This document shows, in pieces, positions 36,145 to 44,480 of a DNA stretch of 64,000 nt (position 1 is the stretch's first letter; the number at the start of each line of letters is the position of its first letter). A program made the position numbers and the translations under genes. Origin of the DNA: Actinomadura madurae (lineage in GTDB: Bacteria > Actinomycetota > Actinomycetes > Streptosporangiales > Streptosporangiaceae); NCBI RefSeq assembly GCF_900115095.1, contig NZ_FOVH01000007.1, positions 310,001 through 374,000 on the forward strand, read 5' to 3'. The notes beneath the pieces are model-generated. The model was not told where the DNA came from. It saw only the letters and a list, made by a program, of their open reading frames with translations, and made no database searches.

Positions 36145-36476
36145 CGCACGATGAGCGGCAGCTCGTCACCGCGCTGACCGACTCGATCCGCGAGCAGGTG
36201 GGCCGGACGATCCCCGTGGACGCCAGCTTCTTCGAAGCCGGACTGGACTCCGCGGCGATGATCGGCGTGTCCGCCCGTCTGCGGCGACGGATCGGCCGCG
36301 AACCGCCCATCTCCGCGTTCTTCGAGCACCCGACCGTGCGCGCTCTCGCCGTGTTCATCGCCGGCTCGGCCGAACCTGCCGATCGAGGAGCCGGCCGGCC
36401 GCCCGCGGGCGCCGCCTGGACGCCGTACGACCGGCGCGCGCTTCGAAATCGTCTGCGGCAGCGGAAAGGTTCGTGA
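36141..36476 (+). CDS. Free-standing acyl/peptidyl carrier protein
   Basis: A 111-residue carrier protein. ATG 36141 overlaps the NRPS stop (ATGA). The phosphopantetheine site is GLDSAAM (Ser about 38), followed by the helix III region FFEHPTVRALAVF and a basic tail of about 35 residues (RRALRNRLRQRK), longer than usual. The next gene encodes a PKS lacking its own carrier domain, so this protein is the natural partner supplying the ACP in trans. The basic tail may be a docking element; that is inference. Confidence 0.9.
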   Translation: MTHDERQLVTALTDSIREQVGRTIPVDASFFEAGLDSAAMIGVSARLRRRIGREPPISAFFEHPTVRALAVFIAGSAEPADRGAGRPPAGAAWTPYDRRALRNRLRQRKGS

Positions 36477-39400
36477 CCATGACCGGCGACCTCATCGCGG
36501 TGGTCGGGATGGCCTGCCGGCTCCCGGGTGCGCGCGACCTTGAGGAGTACTGGGCCAACCTGGCCTCGGGCGTGGAGTCCCGCCCCTCTCCCCCGGCCGG
36601 CGGACCGCGGACCGGCCCGAGAACGCCGGACGCCGACCTGTTCGACGCCGACCTGTTCGGGATGACCGCGGACGAGGCGCGCCTCTGCGACCCGCAGACC
36701 CGGATCTTCATCGAGACGTGCCACGCGGCGCTGGAGAACGCGGGCTACGATCCGTTCGGCATCGACGAGTCCGCCGGCGTGTTCGGCAGCGCCGGACCGG
36801 CCGACCACCTCGCCACGCTCACGTCGTACACGCTCGACCTCCACGGGCCGAGCATGACGGTGCTCACCGCATGCTCGGGTTCGCTGGTCGCCGCCCACTT
36901 GGCGGCGCAGTCACTCCGGGCGGGCGATTGCGATCTGGCCATCGCGGGCGGCTCGGTGGTCGGCCCGCCGCTCGGCCACGGCCGGCGGACGGACGGCCTG
37001 CGGAGCACGACCGGCATGGTCTCCGGCAGCGGCGCCGGGGTCGTCGTGCTCCGCCGCCTGGCCGACGCCATCGCGGCTGGCGACGCCGTCAGGGCCGTCA
37101 TCCGAGGCAGCGCCGTCAACAACGACGGCGCCGACAAGGCGTCGTTCAGCGCGCAGAGCGTCTCCTGGCAGGCGGCGGTCATCGCTGAGGCTATGGCGCT
37201 CGCCCGCGTACACCCGGCGGAGGTGGGGTACGTCGAGACGAACGCCACCGGCCGGCCGCTCGGCGACCCGGCCGAGGTGGGCGCCCTCGCGGAGGCCTTC
37301 GCGATGCTGGCCGACGACCGGCCGCCCCGCCCGGGCACCGTCATCGGCTCGGTGAAGTGCAACATCGGGCACCTCGCCACGATGACCGGCATGGCCGGAC
37401 TGATCAAGACGGTGCTGATGCTGGAACGCGAGGCGATCGTACCGACGATCGGGATGACGCGGTCCGCTCCCCGGCCCGGCCTCGCCTCGGCCCCGTTCAC
37501 GATCGCCACCGAGTTGCGCCACTGGCCCCGGGAGGCCGGCCGGCCACGCGTCGCGTCGGTGAGCGCGTCCGGCATCGGCGGAACCAACGTCCACATGGTG
37601 GTGGGCGATGTGCCCGACCCGGACCCGCTGCCCGCACCGGCGCCGGGCACCCCGCCCCATGTCGTCGTGCTGTCCACACGGTCCAACCGCGCCACCGAGG
37701 AGCTCCGGGCCGGGCTCGCCGGCCATTTCGCCACGCACGGCGACGAGCGTTTCGCCGACGCCGTGGCGACCCTGCAGCACGGCCGCACCGCACATCCCGT
37801 TCGGCTCGCCGCCGTGTGCACCGACTCCGTCGATGCGGCCAATGCGCTGACCGACCCCGCCCGGCAGCTCACCGGTCGCGCCGGAGACGCGTCCACCGTG
37901 CTCCTGTTCTCCGGGATGGACACGCTCCCGCCGCGCGCGGCCATCGCCCTCTACGGGTCGGTCCGCGCCTTCACCGTGGCCATGGACGAGTGCCTGGAGC
38001 TGTTCGAACGGGCGGGTGCCCGGCGCCTTTACGACACCTGGCATGCCGACCGGCCGGCGACCGACCCCGCTGTGGTGGAGCCCCTCCTGTTCGCCATGCA
38101 ATGCGCGTTGGACGCCATGTGGCGTGATTTCGGCGTCGAACCGCACGCCGTACTCGGATACGGCCTCGGTGAGATCACCGCGGCCACCGTCGCCGGCCTG
38201 CTCGACCTCCCCGCCGCGGTGGAGGCGGTATGCGCCCGCGCGATGGTCGGGTATCCGGGCGGCGACGCACGAGAGGCCGCCGCACGATGGGCGGCCGCCA
38301 TCGCGGCGGCACCGGTCCAGCCACCGCGGGTACCGATCTACTCGGGGACGACCGGCCGGCGCGTCACCGACCTGGAGAACATCGATCCAGGGCTCCTGAC
38401 CGGCCGATCCATGCGGCCCGAGCCGCTCGGCCAGGCGCTGCGCGCCGTGCTGGACCCGCCCGGCCGGCTGCTGCTGGACGTCGGACCCGGCACCGCGCTC
38501 GGCGACCCCGTGGCGGTCGACCCGCAGGCCCCCGTCGTGGCCGGGTCACCCGCGGGAAAGGAGGGGTTGGACGGCATCGCGCACGCCGTGGCGGAGCTGT
38601 GGGTCAACGGGGTGGAGGTCGACTGGGAAGCCGCCGGGCACCCGGCCCCGTCCCGGCGGGTGGCCCTGCCCGGCTATCCCTATCAGCGAGACCGATACCG
38701 GATCGACCCGCCAGACGACACCGGATCGCACGGCGGACCGCAGCGGCTCCAGGCCGTGGACACGGTCACGAGCGCCGGTACCGGCACCGGTGAGCCGTCC
38801 CCGTTCAGCACCGTGGAATGGATGCGCCGGCCCCGGCCTGAGACCGCGAACGGCGGCTCCGGAAACGCCCTCGTGCTGTCGCCCGACGACGGCGAGCAGG
38901 CCGAGCGCGTCCTGCTCGCCCTCCGGCTCGCCGGCTACCGGACGACGGTGGTCCGCCGCGGCGCGGGCTTCGCCGAGACGGACGCGGGGTTCGTCATCGG
39001 CGGGGCCGGCGATCTGCGGCGTGTCGGGCTCGTGATGGAGGAGAACGGCGAGCGGCCTGACGCCTTCGTCCACGCCGCCGGTCTGGCGGCGCCGCCGGCC
39101 GCCGGATCCACCGTCCTCCCCGCCCGCGTGGACGAGATGGCCGAGAGCCATGTCGCGTTCGCGGAGCTCGCGACCGGCCGGCGGTCCGGACCCGGCACGC
39201 CCACGTTCCACGTCCTCACCAACGGTGCGGTGGACATCTCCGGAGACGACCGGGTCGATCCCGCCAGAGCCGTGCTCCTCGGCCTGGCTCGCGACCTCCT
39301 CGGCGCCGCGTCCGGCATGCGCGGCGGCGTGATCGACATCGGCGACCGGGTGAGACGGGCGGACATCGCCGCGGAGCTCCGGCTCGGCCACCCGGCTCTC

Positions 39401-41002
39401 CTGGTGGCGCTTCGCGGACGGAACCGATGGCTGCCCGTCGGATGCCCGCTCGTGCTTCCCGCCACCGGATCCGACGTGCTTCGCGAAGGCGGCGTCTACG
39501 TGGTCACCGGTGGGCTCGACGGGCCGGGCCTCGCGGTCGCGCGGGCACTCGGCGACAGGCTGCGCGCCCGCGGCGTGGATCTGCACCCCCTCGCCGCCGA
39601 CCTCGGCGACCGGGACGCCCTGCGCGGCGAACTGGCCGCGCTCACAGCACGGCTCGGGCCCGTCAACGGGCTGTTCCACCTCAGCCATGACGACGAACCG
39701 GCAACGATCTCATTCCCGGAAGCGGCCGCCGTCTCCGTCAGGAAGGCCCTGGGCTCGGCGAACCTCGCGGAGGTCTTCGCCGATGCGCCACCTCTCGACT
39801 TGACCGTGCTCTTCTCCGGCAGGACGGGCAGGCCCACGGACGCGGCGGGCGACGCCGTCCTCGACGCGATGGCGGTGCCCCCGCCGTCGTTCGGCCGCCC
39901 GGTCAGCATCAGTTGCCCGGTTCCGCCCGACCTCACACCGACCGACCTCACACCGACCGACACCGCACCGACCGACACGATGGCAGAGCCGGAGCTGCCG
40001 GCCGCGGCGATGACGTGGGAGATGGAGTTCAGCGCGAGCACCCACTGGACGCTCGACGAGCATCGGATGGGCCAGACTCCGGTGATGCCGGAGACCGCCT
40101 GGCTCGACCTCGTCATCAGACTGTTCGGCGAGAGGTCCGCCGATTCCGGCGCGGCGGTCGAGCTGCGTGACGTGGCCTTCCACGAGCCGTTCACCGTCCA
40201 GGGAACCCGCTCCGCACACGTGACGCTCGCCCCCTCCGACGGTGGGTACGAGTTCGCGATCAGGTCGACCGCCGAGGACGGCCGGGTCCCCCACGTGACC
40301 GGCTGGATCTTTGGGCACGACGGCAGCGCGCCCGTGGCCGATCTCGCGGCGCTCACCACCCGGATGACGGAGACCGGCCGGCGCGCGCACCTGCCGGAAG
40401 GGCATCCGTTCACGGTCGGCCCGCGCTGGCACAACGTGACGGCGACCGCCCAGGCCGGCCGGGAAAAGCTCGTGGCGGTCACGCTGATGAACGCGTTCGC
40501 AGCCGACATCTCGGAGCACCGGTTGCATCCCGCGCTCCTGGACACCGCGACCGCCGCCATGCTGGCGGCCGGCGAAGGCTCTCTCGCACCGGCGGCCATC
40601 GGGCGGATGCGGGTGTACGGCGACCTGCCGGCCGGTTTCCACAGCCACCTGCGCCGGGGGTCGTCGACGGCGACCCCGACGGCGACCGGCGATATCGAGC
40701 TGATCGCACCGGACGGCACCGTGCTCGTGAGCATCGATGGCTTCACCGTGCGGGAGCGCGCCACAGGTCACGGCCGGACCGGACCGGCGGCCACCGATGC
40801 CCGCCCCGCGAACCTGACGTCATCGCGGCCTGGCCTCGATCCGGTCGAATGCGCTCAGGTGGTGGTGCGGGCACTGGCCGGCCAGGCCGAGGGCGCGATC
40901 ATCGTCAGTCCCGATGCGGGGCGGTGGCCGGCAGCAGACCCCGGAGAGGGAACCACGGCGCATCCGCCCGCCCCGGCCCGGCCGACCGGCAGGAACCGGT
41001 AG
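36473..41002 (+). CDS. Degenerate type I PKS: KS-AT-KR-DH architecture with several catalytic residues lost, no ACP
   Basis: A 1509-residue protein. GTG 36473 overlaps the ACP stop; ATG 36479 is an alternative. KS: Cys is kept (TACSGS), but the first His motif reads ETNATG (Asn codon 37241); the second His remains (CNIGHL). AT: GQG is replaced (FSGMDT), GHSxG reads GYGLG (codon 38162), and roughly 65 residues including the HAFH region are missing relative to the intact AT here. KR: GGLDGPG remains but the Ser-Tyr-Asn set is unrecognisable and the domain is short. DH: HRMGQTPVMP deviates from HxxxGxxxxP, with Asp kept in HPALLDTA. The protein ends where an ACP would follow. It is probably non-elongating: a transfer, scaffold or dehydratase-like protein. 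Confidence 0.88.
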   Translation: MTMTGDLIAVVGMACRLPGARDLEEYWANLASGVESRPSPPAGGPRTGPRTPDADLFDADLFGMTADEARLCDPQTRIFIETCHAALENAGYDPFGIDESAGVFGSAGPADHLATLTSYTLDLHGPSMTVLTACSGSLVAAHLAAQSLRAGDCDLAIAGGSVVGPPLGHGRRTDGLRSTTGMVSGSGAGVVVLRRLADAIAAGDAVRAVIRGSAVNNDGADKASFSAQSVSWQAAVIAEAMALARVHPAEVGYVETNATGRPLGDPAEVGALAEAFAMLADDRPPRPGTVIGSVKCNIGHLATMTGMAGLIKTVLMLEREAIVPTIGMTRSAPRPGLASAPFTIATELRHWPREAGRPRVASVSASGIGGTNVHMVVGDVPDPDPLPAPAPGTPPHVVVLSTRSNRATEELRAGLAGHFATHGDERFADAVATLQHGRTAHPVRLAAVCTDSVDAANALTDPARQLTGRAGDASTVLLFSGMDTLPPRAAIALYGSVRAFTVAMDECLELFERAGARRLYDTWHADRPATDPAVVEPLLFAMQCALDAMWRDFGVEPHAVLGYGLGEITAATVAGLLDLPAAVEAVCARAMVGYPGGDAREAAARWAAAIAAAPVQPPRVPIYSGTTGRRVTDLENIDPGLLTGRSMRPEPLGQALRAVLDPPGRLLLDVGPGTALGDPVAVDPQAPVVAGSPAGKEGLDGIAHAVAELWVNGVEVDWEAAGHPAPSRRVALPGYPYQRDRYRIDPPDDTGSHGGPQRLQAVDTVTSAGTGTGEPSPFSTVEWMRRPRPETANGGSGNALVLSPDDGEQAERVLLALRLAGYRTTVVRRGAGFAETDAGFVIGGAGDLRRVGLVMEENGERPDAFVHAAGLAAPPAAGSTVLPARVDEMAESHVAFAELATGRRSGPGTPTFHVLTNGAVDISGDDRVDPARAVLLGLARDLLGAASGMRGGVIDIGDRVRRADIAAELRLGHPALLVALRGRNRWLPVGCPLVLPATGSDVLREGGVYVVTGGLDGPGLAVARALGDRLRARGVDLHPLAADLGDRDALRGELAALTARLGPVNGLFHLSHDDEPATISFPEAAAVSVRKALGSANLAEVFADAPPLDLTVLFSGRTGRPTDAAGDAVLDAMAVPPPSFGRPVSISCPVPPDLTPTDLTPTDTAPTDTMAEPELPAAAMTWEMEFSASTHWTLDEHRMGQTPVMPETAWLDLVIRLFGERSADSGAAVELRDVAFHEPFTVQGTRSAHVTLAPSDGGYEFAIRSTAEDGRVPHVTGWIFGHDGSAPVADLAALTTRMTETGRRAHLPEGHPFTVGPRWHNVTATAQAGREKLVAVTLMNAFAADISEHRLHPALLDTATAAMLAAGEGSLAPAAIGRMRVYGDLPAGFHSHLRRGSSTATPTATGDIELIAPDGTVLVSIDGFTVRERATGHGRTGPAATDARPANLTSSRPGLDPVECAQVVVRALAGQAEGAIIVSPDAGRWPAADPGEGTTAHPPAPARPTGRNR
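39931..39975 (+). repeat. Three tandem 15-base copies in the KR-DH linker of the last PKS
   Basis: Two identical 15-base units (39931-39945 and 39946-39960) and a third diverged copy (39961-39975, 12 of 15 the same) encode DLTPT-DLTPT-DTAPT. The repeat lies in a low-complexity linker between the degraded KR and the DH of the PKS at 36473-41002, in frame. It looks like slippage expansion in sequence under weak constraint. Confidence 0.85.
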
Positions 41003-41005
41003 GGG

Positions 41006-41596
41006 TCAGCTCCGGAGCGCCAGCATCGCCGCCCTGGTCAGGTCGGCCTTGTTGCCGAGAGCCCACTTGGACCGGATGCGTTTGACGTAGGTGTCGACCG
41101 TGTGCCGGCTGATGCCCAGGCGGGTCGCGACCTGGTTGTGCGTGAATCCCCGTGCGATGAGCTTCAAGACCTGGTGCTCCCGCGAGGAAAGCGAACCGAG
41201 CCGCTGCGCCGGCTCCGGCGCGGCCGGCTCGGTGACCTCGGCGCCCTCCCAGAACCGCGCGCCCCGGGCCGCCCCCCGCACGGCCGAGACGAAGCTCGTG
41301 CCGTCCGCTTCGCGATTCACGCAGCCGCAGGCGTAGGCGGCGAGCGGCGTCGAACGGACCGCGAGGGCGTCATCGGTGACCAGGAGCAACGGTGGAGCCC
41401 CGAGGGAGAACGCCGAATCAGTCAACGCCTCGTGCGCGAGCGGGAGTGCCATCACGAGAACGTCCGCCCGCAACCACGATCCGACGCTCTGCAGATCCGA
41501 GTGAATCCCGGTCACCGTGATTCCGTTCTGGCCGAGCAAGACGGAAAGGCCGTTCGCATAGATCGGCATGTTGTCGAATAGCTCAACTCTGATCAC
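41006..41596 (-). CDS. NarL/LuxR-family regulator with degenerate receiver domain
   Basis: A 196-residue protein starting at GTG 41596. Residues 1-115 have the layout of a response-regulator receiver, but the phosphorylation site normally reading LMD is VMA and the acidic pocket reads LFDNMP in place of LADDHP, so classical phosphorylation is unlikely. Residues 130-190 form a clear LuxR-type helix-turn-helix (LSSREHQVLKLIARGFTHNQVATRLGISRHTV, split here by eye into its helices). It is convergent with the last PKS gene, 3 bases apart. It is the only regulator in the cluster and the likely pathway-specific activator. A palindrome lies 40 bases upstream of its start. Confidence 0.88.
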   Translation of the reverse strand: MIRVELFDNMPIYANGLSVLLGQNGITVTGIHSDLQSVGSWLRADVLVMALPLAHEALTDSAFSLGAPPLLLVTDDALAVRSTPLAAYACGCVNREADGTSFVSAVRGAARGARFWEGAEVTEPAAPEPAQRLGSLSSREHQVLKLIARGFTHNQVATRLGISRHTVDTYVKRIRSKWALGNKADLTRAAMLALRS

Positions 41597-41635
41597 GCGC
41601 GCCCTTCCTCCCCGAGGTTACGCAGCTCAAGGGCC

Positions 41636-41652
41636 GGTGGCAGTCTGCCACC
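41636..41652. promoter_or_regulatory. Perfect 7-3-7 inverted repeat upstream of the LuxR-type regulator
   Basis: GGTGGCA-GTC-TGCCACC is a perfect dyad 40 bases upstream of the regulator's GTG. The left side belongs to GGCCGGTGGCAG (41632-41643), identical to a word 140 bases before the tailoring operon. Position and symmetry suit a dimeric regulator site, perhaps autoregulatory. Binding is not shown. Confidence 0.5.
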
Positions 41653-41762
41653 ATCCGCTTTCAGATCCGCTTCACCGCTTGTGCAGGTGAGCGCCGTCTA
41701 GGCGTATTGACCGCTCGATGCGGGGGAGGCCGCGGAAGGCGGCCTTCTCGGGGTGGACTGCA

Positions 41763-42413
41763 TCATGCCCGGTCTGCGGGTTCTGCTTTGAGGGCGGCGG
41801 CGGTGAGGGTCTCCATGCGGCGGCACGCTCGCCTGTAGAACCTGAGCTGTGTCGCGCGGCCGAAGAGGACGAAGCCGAGACGCACGATCGGGTTCGGGAT
41901 GGACGCCCGCTGCGAGAAGCCGTGGACGTGGAACTCCACCTCCCCCGTGTCGAGCCACTTGCGCACTTCCTGGTCCATCTGGCCGCGTTCGAGGTGGCCC
42001 TGCAGCGTCCGGTAGTTCCAGCCCCACACCCGTGCGCGGCGGCCGTCCACGTCGACGACCCCGTCGACGACGCCTCCGACGCGGAGGCCGAGGTAGAAGC
42101 GCAGCCCGTAGAACCGGCCTTCGAGCAGCATGTCGCGGCCCGGCTCCGGAGGTCCCGAGCGGCAGATCTCCCGGATGATGCCCGGGTCGGCGTACTCGTA
42201 ATTCCGGACCAGGTGGCGGGCGATCTCCCAGCTCCCTCCCTCGACCGGCGGGCCGGGCGGCTCCGGCGGCAGCGGCTGCCGGAAGTCGTCGAGGTGCCAG
42301 CCCCGCTCCGGGCGGTTCATGTCGTGCCGGTCCGGGTCGAAGTTGAGGGGAAGCCGGTGCAGGCCGGCGTGGCGCCGGCGCATCCGCCGCTCGACGCGGG
42401 TCCTCGTCCTCAT
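41763..42413 (-). CDS. DUF1990 family protein
   Basis: A 216-residue protein whose central part (YRTLQGHLERGQMDQEVRKW, split from the flanking VWGWN) and ending (FSQRASIPNPIVRLGFVLFGR) match the DUF1990 family. It starts at ATG 42413, overlapping the upstream gene's stop by 4 bases. The upstream protein carries the related motif TLQGHLEAGEIEF, so the pair shares a domain. Function of the family is not established. Together with its neighbour it marks the end of the biosynthetic cluster. Confidence 0.75.
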   Translation of the reverse strand: MRTRTRVERRMRRRHAGLHRLPLNFDPDRHDMNRPERGWHLDDFRQPLPPEPPGPPVEGGSWEIARHLVRNYEYADPGIIREICRSGPPEPGRDMLLEGRFYGLRFYLGLRVGGVVDGVVDVDGRRARVWGWNYRTLQGHLERGQMDQEVRKWLDTGEVEFHVHGFSQRASIPNPIVRLGFVLFGRATQLRFYRRACRRMETLTAAALKAEPADRA

Positions 42414-43849
42414 CGGGTCCTCTCCGGCGGGCGCGACCGCTCCGGGCGTCCATGCCCGGCACGGCGGGCCGCGTTCTGCACGGCGGTGTAGGTGACGCCG
42501 CGCGCCTGCTGGAGAAGCCCCGCGGGAGGCAGTCCCCATATGGGGTTGAGGACGGGGTTGAAGCGCATCGGCTCGCCGTCGTCCAGTGCGGGCCCCTGGA
42601 TCCGCAGTTCGCCGAACCGCTCCCAGCGGCCGAACTCGGTGGCCGCCACCAGGTCCAGCAGCAGCGGCCGCTCGTCCAGGGCGCGCGCCAGGGAGACGAG
42701 ATCGGCGGGAACGTCCGAGCCTCGTCGCGCCACGGCGCCCAGCAGGACCCGGCGGTCGCCGGCGCGATACGCGAGCAGGGAACCGTAGAACGCCGGGCTC
42801 CACCTGGTCGCGGGTCGGAGCAGGTGGCGGCCCAGCCGGGTCCGTCCGGTCGTCGCCAGCAGCAGCTCCGCGTCTTCTGACTGTGGCTGCCGCCATCGGA
42901 GCGCCAGGCCCAGTACGTCCGGGAGCAGGGGAGGCAGGCCGGCCGCTCGGGAGAGCCGTGCGCGGCCGCGCAGCTCGGTGTGGTCGTCGAGGAACGGGAC
43001 GCCCCAGTACCGGGACGTCCCGTGCAGGGTCAGGGTGGCGTCGAACACCAGGCCCCGGGGATGCAGCGGCCGGTCGCGCAGCCGTGCCGCCAGGGCGAAG
43101 GGGCGGGCGAACGCGGCGGTGACCGCGCCGGCGACGAGCCGTTGCGGGCGCCCCGGACCCGAGACGTCCGCCCGCTCGGTCCGGACGTCCACGTCACCGA
43201 TCATGCGGCCGCCCGACAGCTCGGCGACCCGGGCGCAGAAGTGCGTCCACATGTGCAGCTGCATCTCCTTGGCGATGCCCAGGCCCACGTAGAGCGCCTT
43301 CCCCAACCGGTCGGCGCTGCGCGCCCAGGACTCGATCGTGAAGACGACGTCGCCGTCCGGGAGGTCCCGGGCCCGGAACTCGATCTCCCCCGCCTCCAGG
43401 TGGCCCTGCAGCGTCGCGAACCGGAACGACTCCGGCGTCCGCTCCACCACCCGGACCGGGCAGTTCCACGGCCCCGGCATGTGGACCACGTACTCGTCCC
43501 CGGCCTCCAGCGGCCGGGAGGCCCCGACGGTCTTGTCGAAGACGGCGACCTCGACCGGCGAGGCCGCGTTGAGATCCTCGCCGAGGCGCTCGATCAGCTC
43601 GGCCGCGGTCAGCCGGCAGCCCGAGACGCGGACCGTGTAGCGCCGCTGGTAGACCGGCCCGGTGCCCTGCCGCGGGGCCTGGATCCGGTCCCCGCCGCGG
43701 CGCGGGATCCGCCTGATCTCCGACACGGCCCCGGTGCGGAGCCGTCCCCGCGGCACCCGGCGGGAGTTCCGCAGCCACCGCCACAGGGCGATGCCCATGC
43801 CCGCGGGCCAGCGCGCCGCCCGCGCGCGCCGCCGCCACCGTACTCGCAC
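42410..43849 (-). CDS. Two-part protein: DUF1990 domain plus C-terminal domain of unknown function
   Basis: A 479-residue protein starting at GTG 43849. The N-terminal basic stretch is followed by a DUF1990-like domain (about 70-225; TLQGHLEAGEIEF, FTIESWARS). The C-terminal half (about 260-450) begins RGLVFDATLTLHGTSRYWG and ends FNPVLNPIWGLPPAG. I recognise this layout from actinobacterial proteins annotated as catalase-like or phosphodiesterase-like, but I see no heme or metal motif I could defend. It forms an operon with the following DUF1990 gene (ATGA overlap). Confidence 0.6.
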   Translation of the reverse strand: MRVRWRRRARAARWPAGMGIALWRWLRNSRRVPRGRLRTGAVSEIRRIPRRGGDRIQAPRQGTGPVYQRRYTVRVSGCRLTAAELIERLGEDLNAASPVEVAVFDKTVGASRPLEAGDEYVVHMPGPWNCPVRVVERTPESFRFATLQGHLEAGEIEFRARDLPDGDVVFTIESWARSADRLGKALYVGLGIAKEMQLHMWTHFCARVAELSGGRMIGDVDVRTERADVSGPGRPQRLVAGAVTAAFARPFALAARLRDRPLHPRGLVFDATLTLHGTSRYWGVPFLDDHTELRGRARLSRAAGLPPLLPDVLGLALRWRQPQSEDAELLLATTGRTRLGRHLLRPATRWSPAFYGSLLAYRAGDRRVLLGAVARRGSDVPADLVSLARALDERPLLLDLVAATEFGRWERFGELRIQGPALDDGEPMRFNPVLNPIWGLPPAGLLQQARGVTYTAVQNAARRAGHGRPERSRPPERTR

Positions 43850-43930
43850 GGCGCCCCCCGATACCGTCGCGTGGGTGCCCGGCCTCCGCCGGGCCGACGG
43901 GCGTGGCCTACCCGGTCCGACCTGGCCGAA

Positions 43931-44401
43931 TCACCGCGGCGGGCCGGTCTCGCCTTCCGGCGCGGCGGCGTGCTCCGGCAGGCCGCGCGTCCGCCGCCGC
44001 TCCTTCATCTCGGCCTCCTGGACGTGCCGCCGGCCTCCCGTGAGGCGGGCGCGCACCTCGCCCTCCAGCCGGTGGAACGCCTGGTAGTAGCCCTCGTCGT
44101 ACTCCTCCACGAGCTGGAACGTCCAGCGGCCCCGCAGGACGTTGCGGCCGATCAGCTCCTCGGCGACCCGGCCCGCCAGGTCGCCGTGGCCCGCGGCGCG
44201 CAGGAGCTCCACGGCCTCGTCCAGTTGCCCGTCCGCCCGGCCGGTCAGCTGATGGAACGCGTACAGGTGACCCCGCGCGCACTCCGTGGTCTCCAGCGCC
44301 TCCGTCACGCGGCCGGCCGCGGCCACGGCGTCGTCACCGGCTCCCCGCGGCCTGAGATGGCGGTCCGCGGGACGGTCACCGGAACCTTCCTCTGCGATCA
44401 T
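43931..44401 (-). CDS. Conserved-looking hypothetical protein
   Basis: A 156-residue soluble protein starting at ATG 44401. It is rich in Glu, Arg and Ala and predicted mostly helical, with segments ETTECARGHLYAFHQLTG and GRWTFQLVEEYDEGYYQAF. No known motif, signal peptide or membrane span. Same-strand neighbours are a DUF4240 gene upstream and the DUF1990 pair downstream. Function unknown. Coding status rests on frame length, codon bias and a sensible protein composition. Confidence 0.55.
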   Translation of the reverse strand: MIAEEGSGDRPADRHLRPRGAGDDAVAAAGRVTEALETTECARGHLYAFHQLTGRADGQLDEAVELLRAAGHGDLAGRVAEELIGRNVLRGRWTFQLVEEYDEGYYQAFHRLEGEVRARLTGGRRHVQEAEMKERRRTRGLPEHAAAPEGETGPPR

Positions 44402-44480
44402 GCGTCACCTCTACCCCGCGGCGAGGGCTCTGCACGGCGCGGGCCGGACCGGCACCTACGCGACGGTGACGGCGGCGCGT

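Noticed and set aside
39931..39975. Possible CRISPR-like or regulatory repeat
   Set aside because: Three adjacent 15-base units without spacers, in frame in a PKS linker; slippage is sufficient.
40850..40990. C-terminal ACP on the last PKS
   Set aside because: The tail (QVVVRALAGQ, then IIVSPDAGRW) resembles the post-KR tail seen before ACPs, but there is no GxxS motif or carrier helix pattern before the stop.
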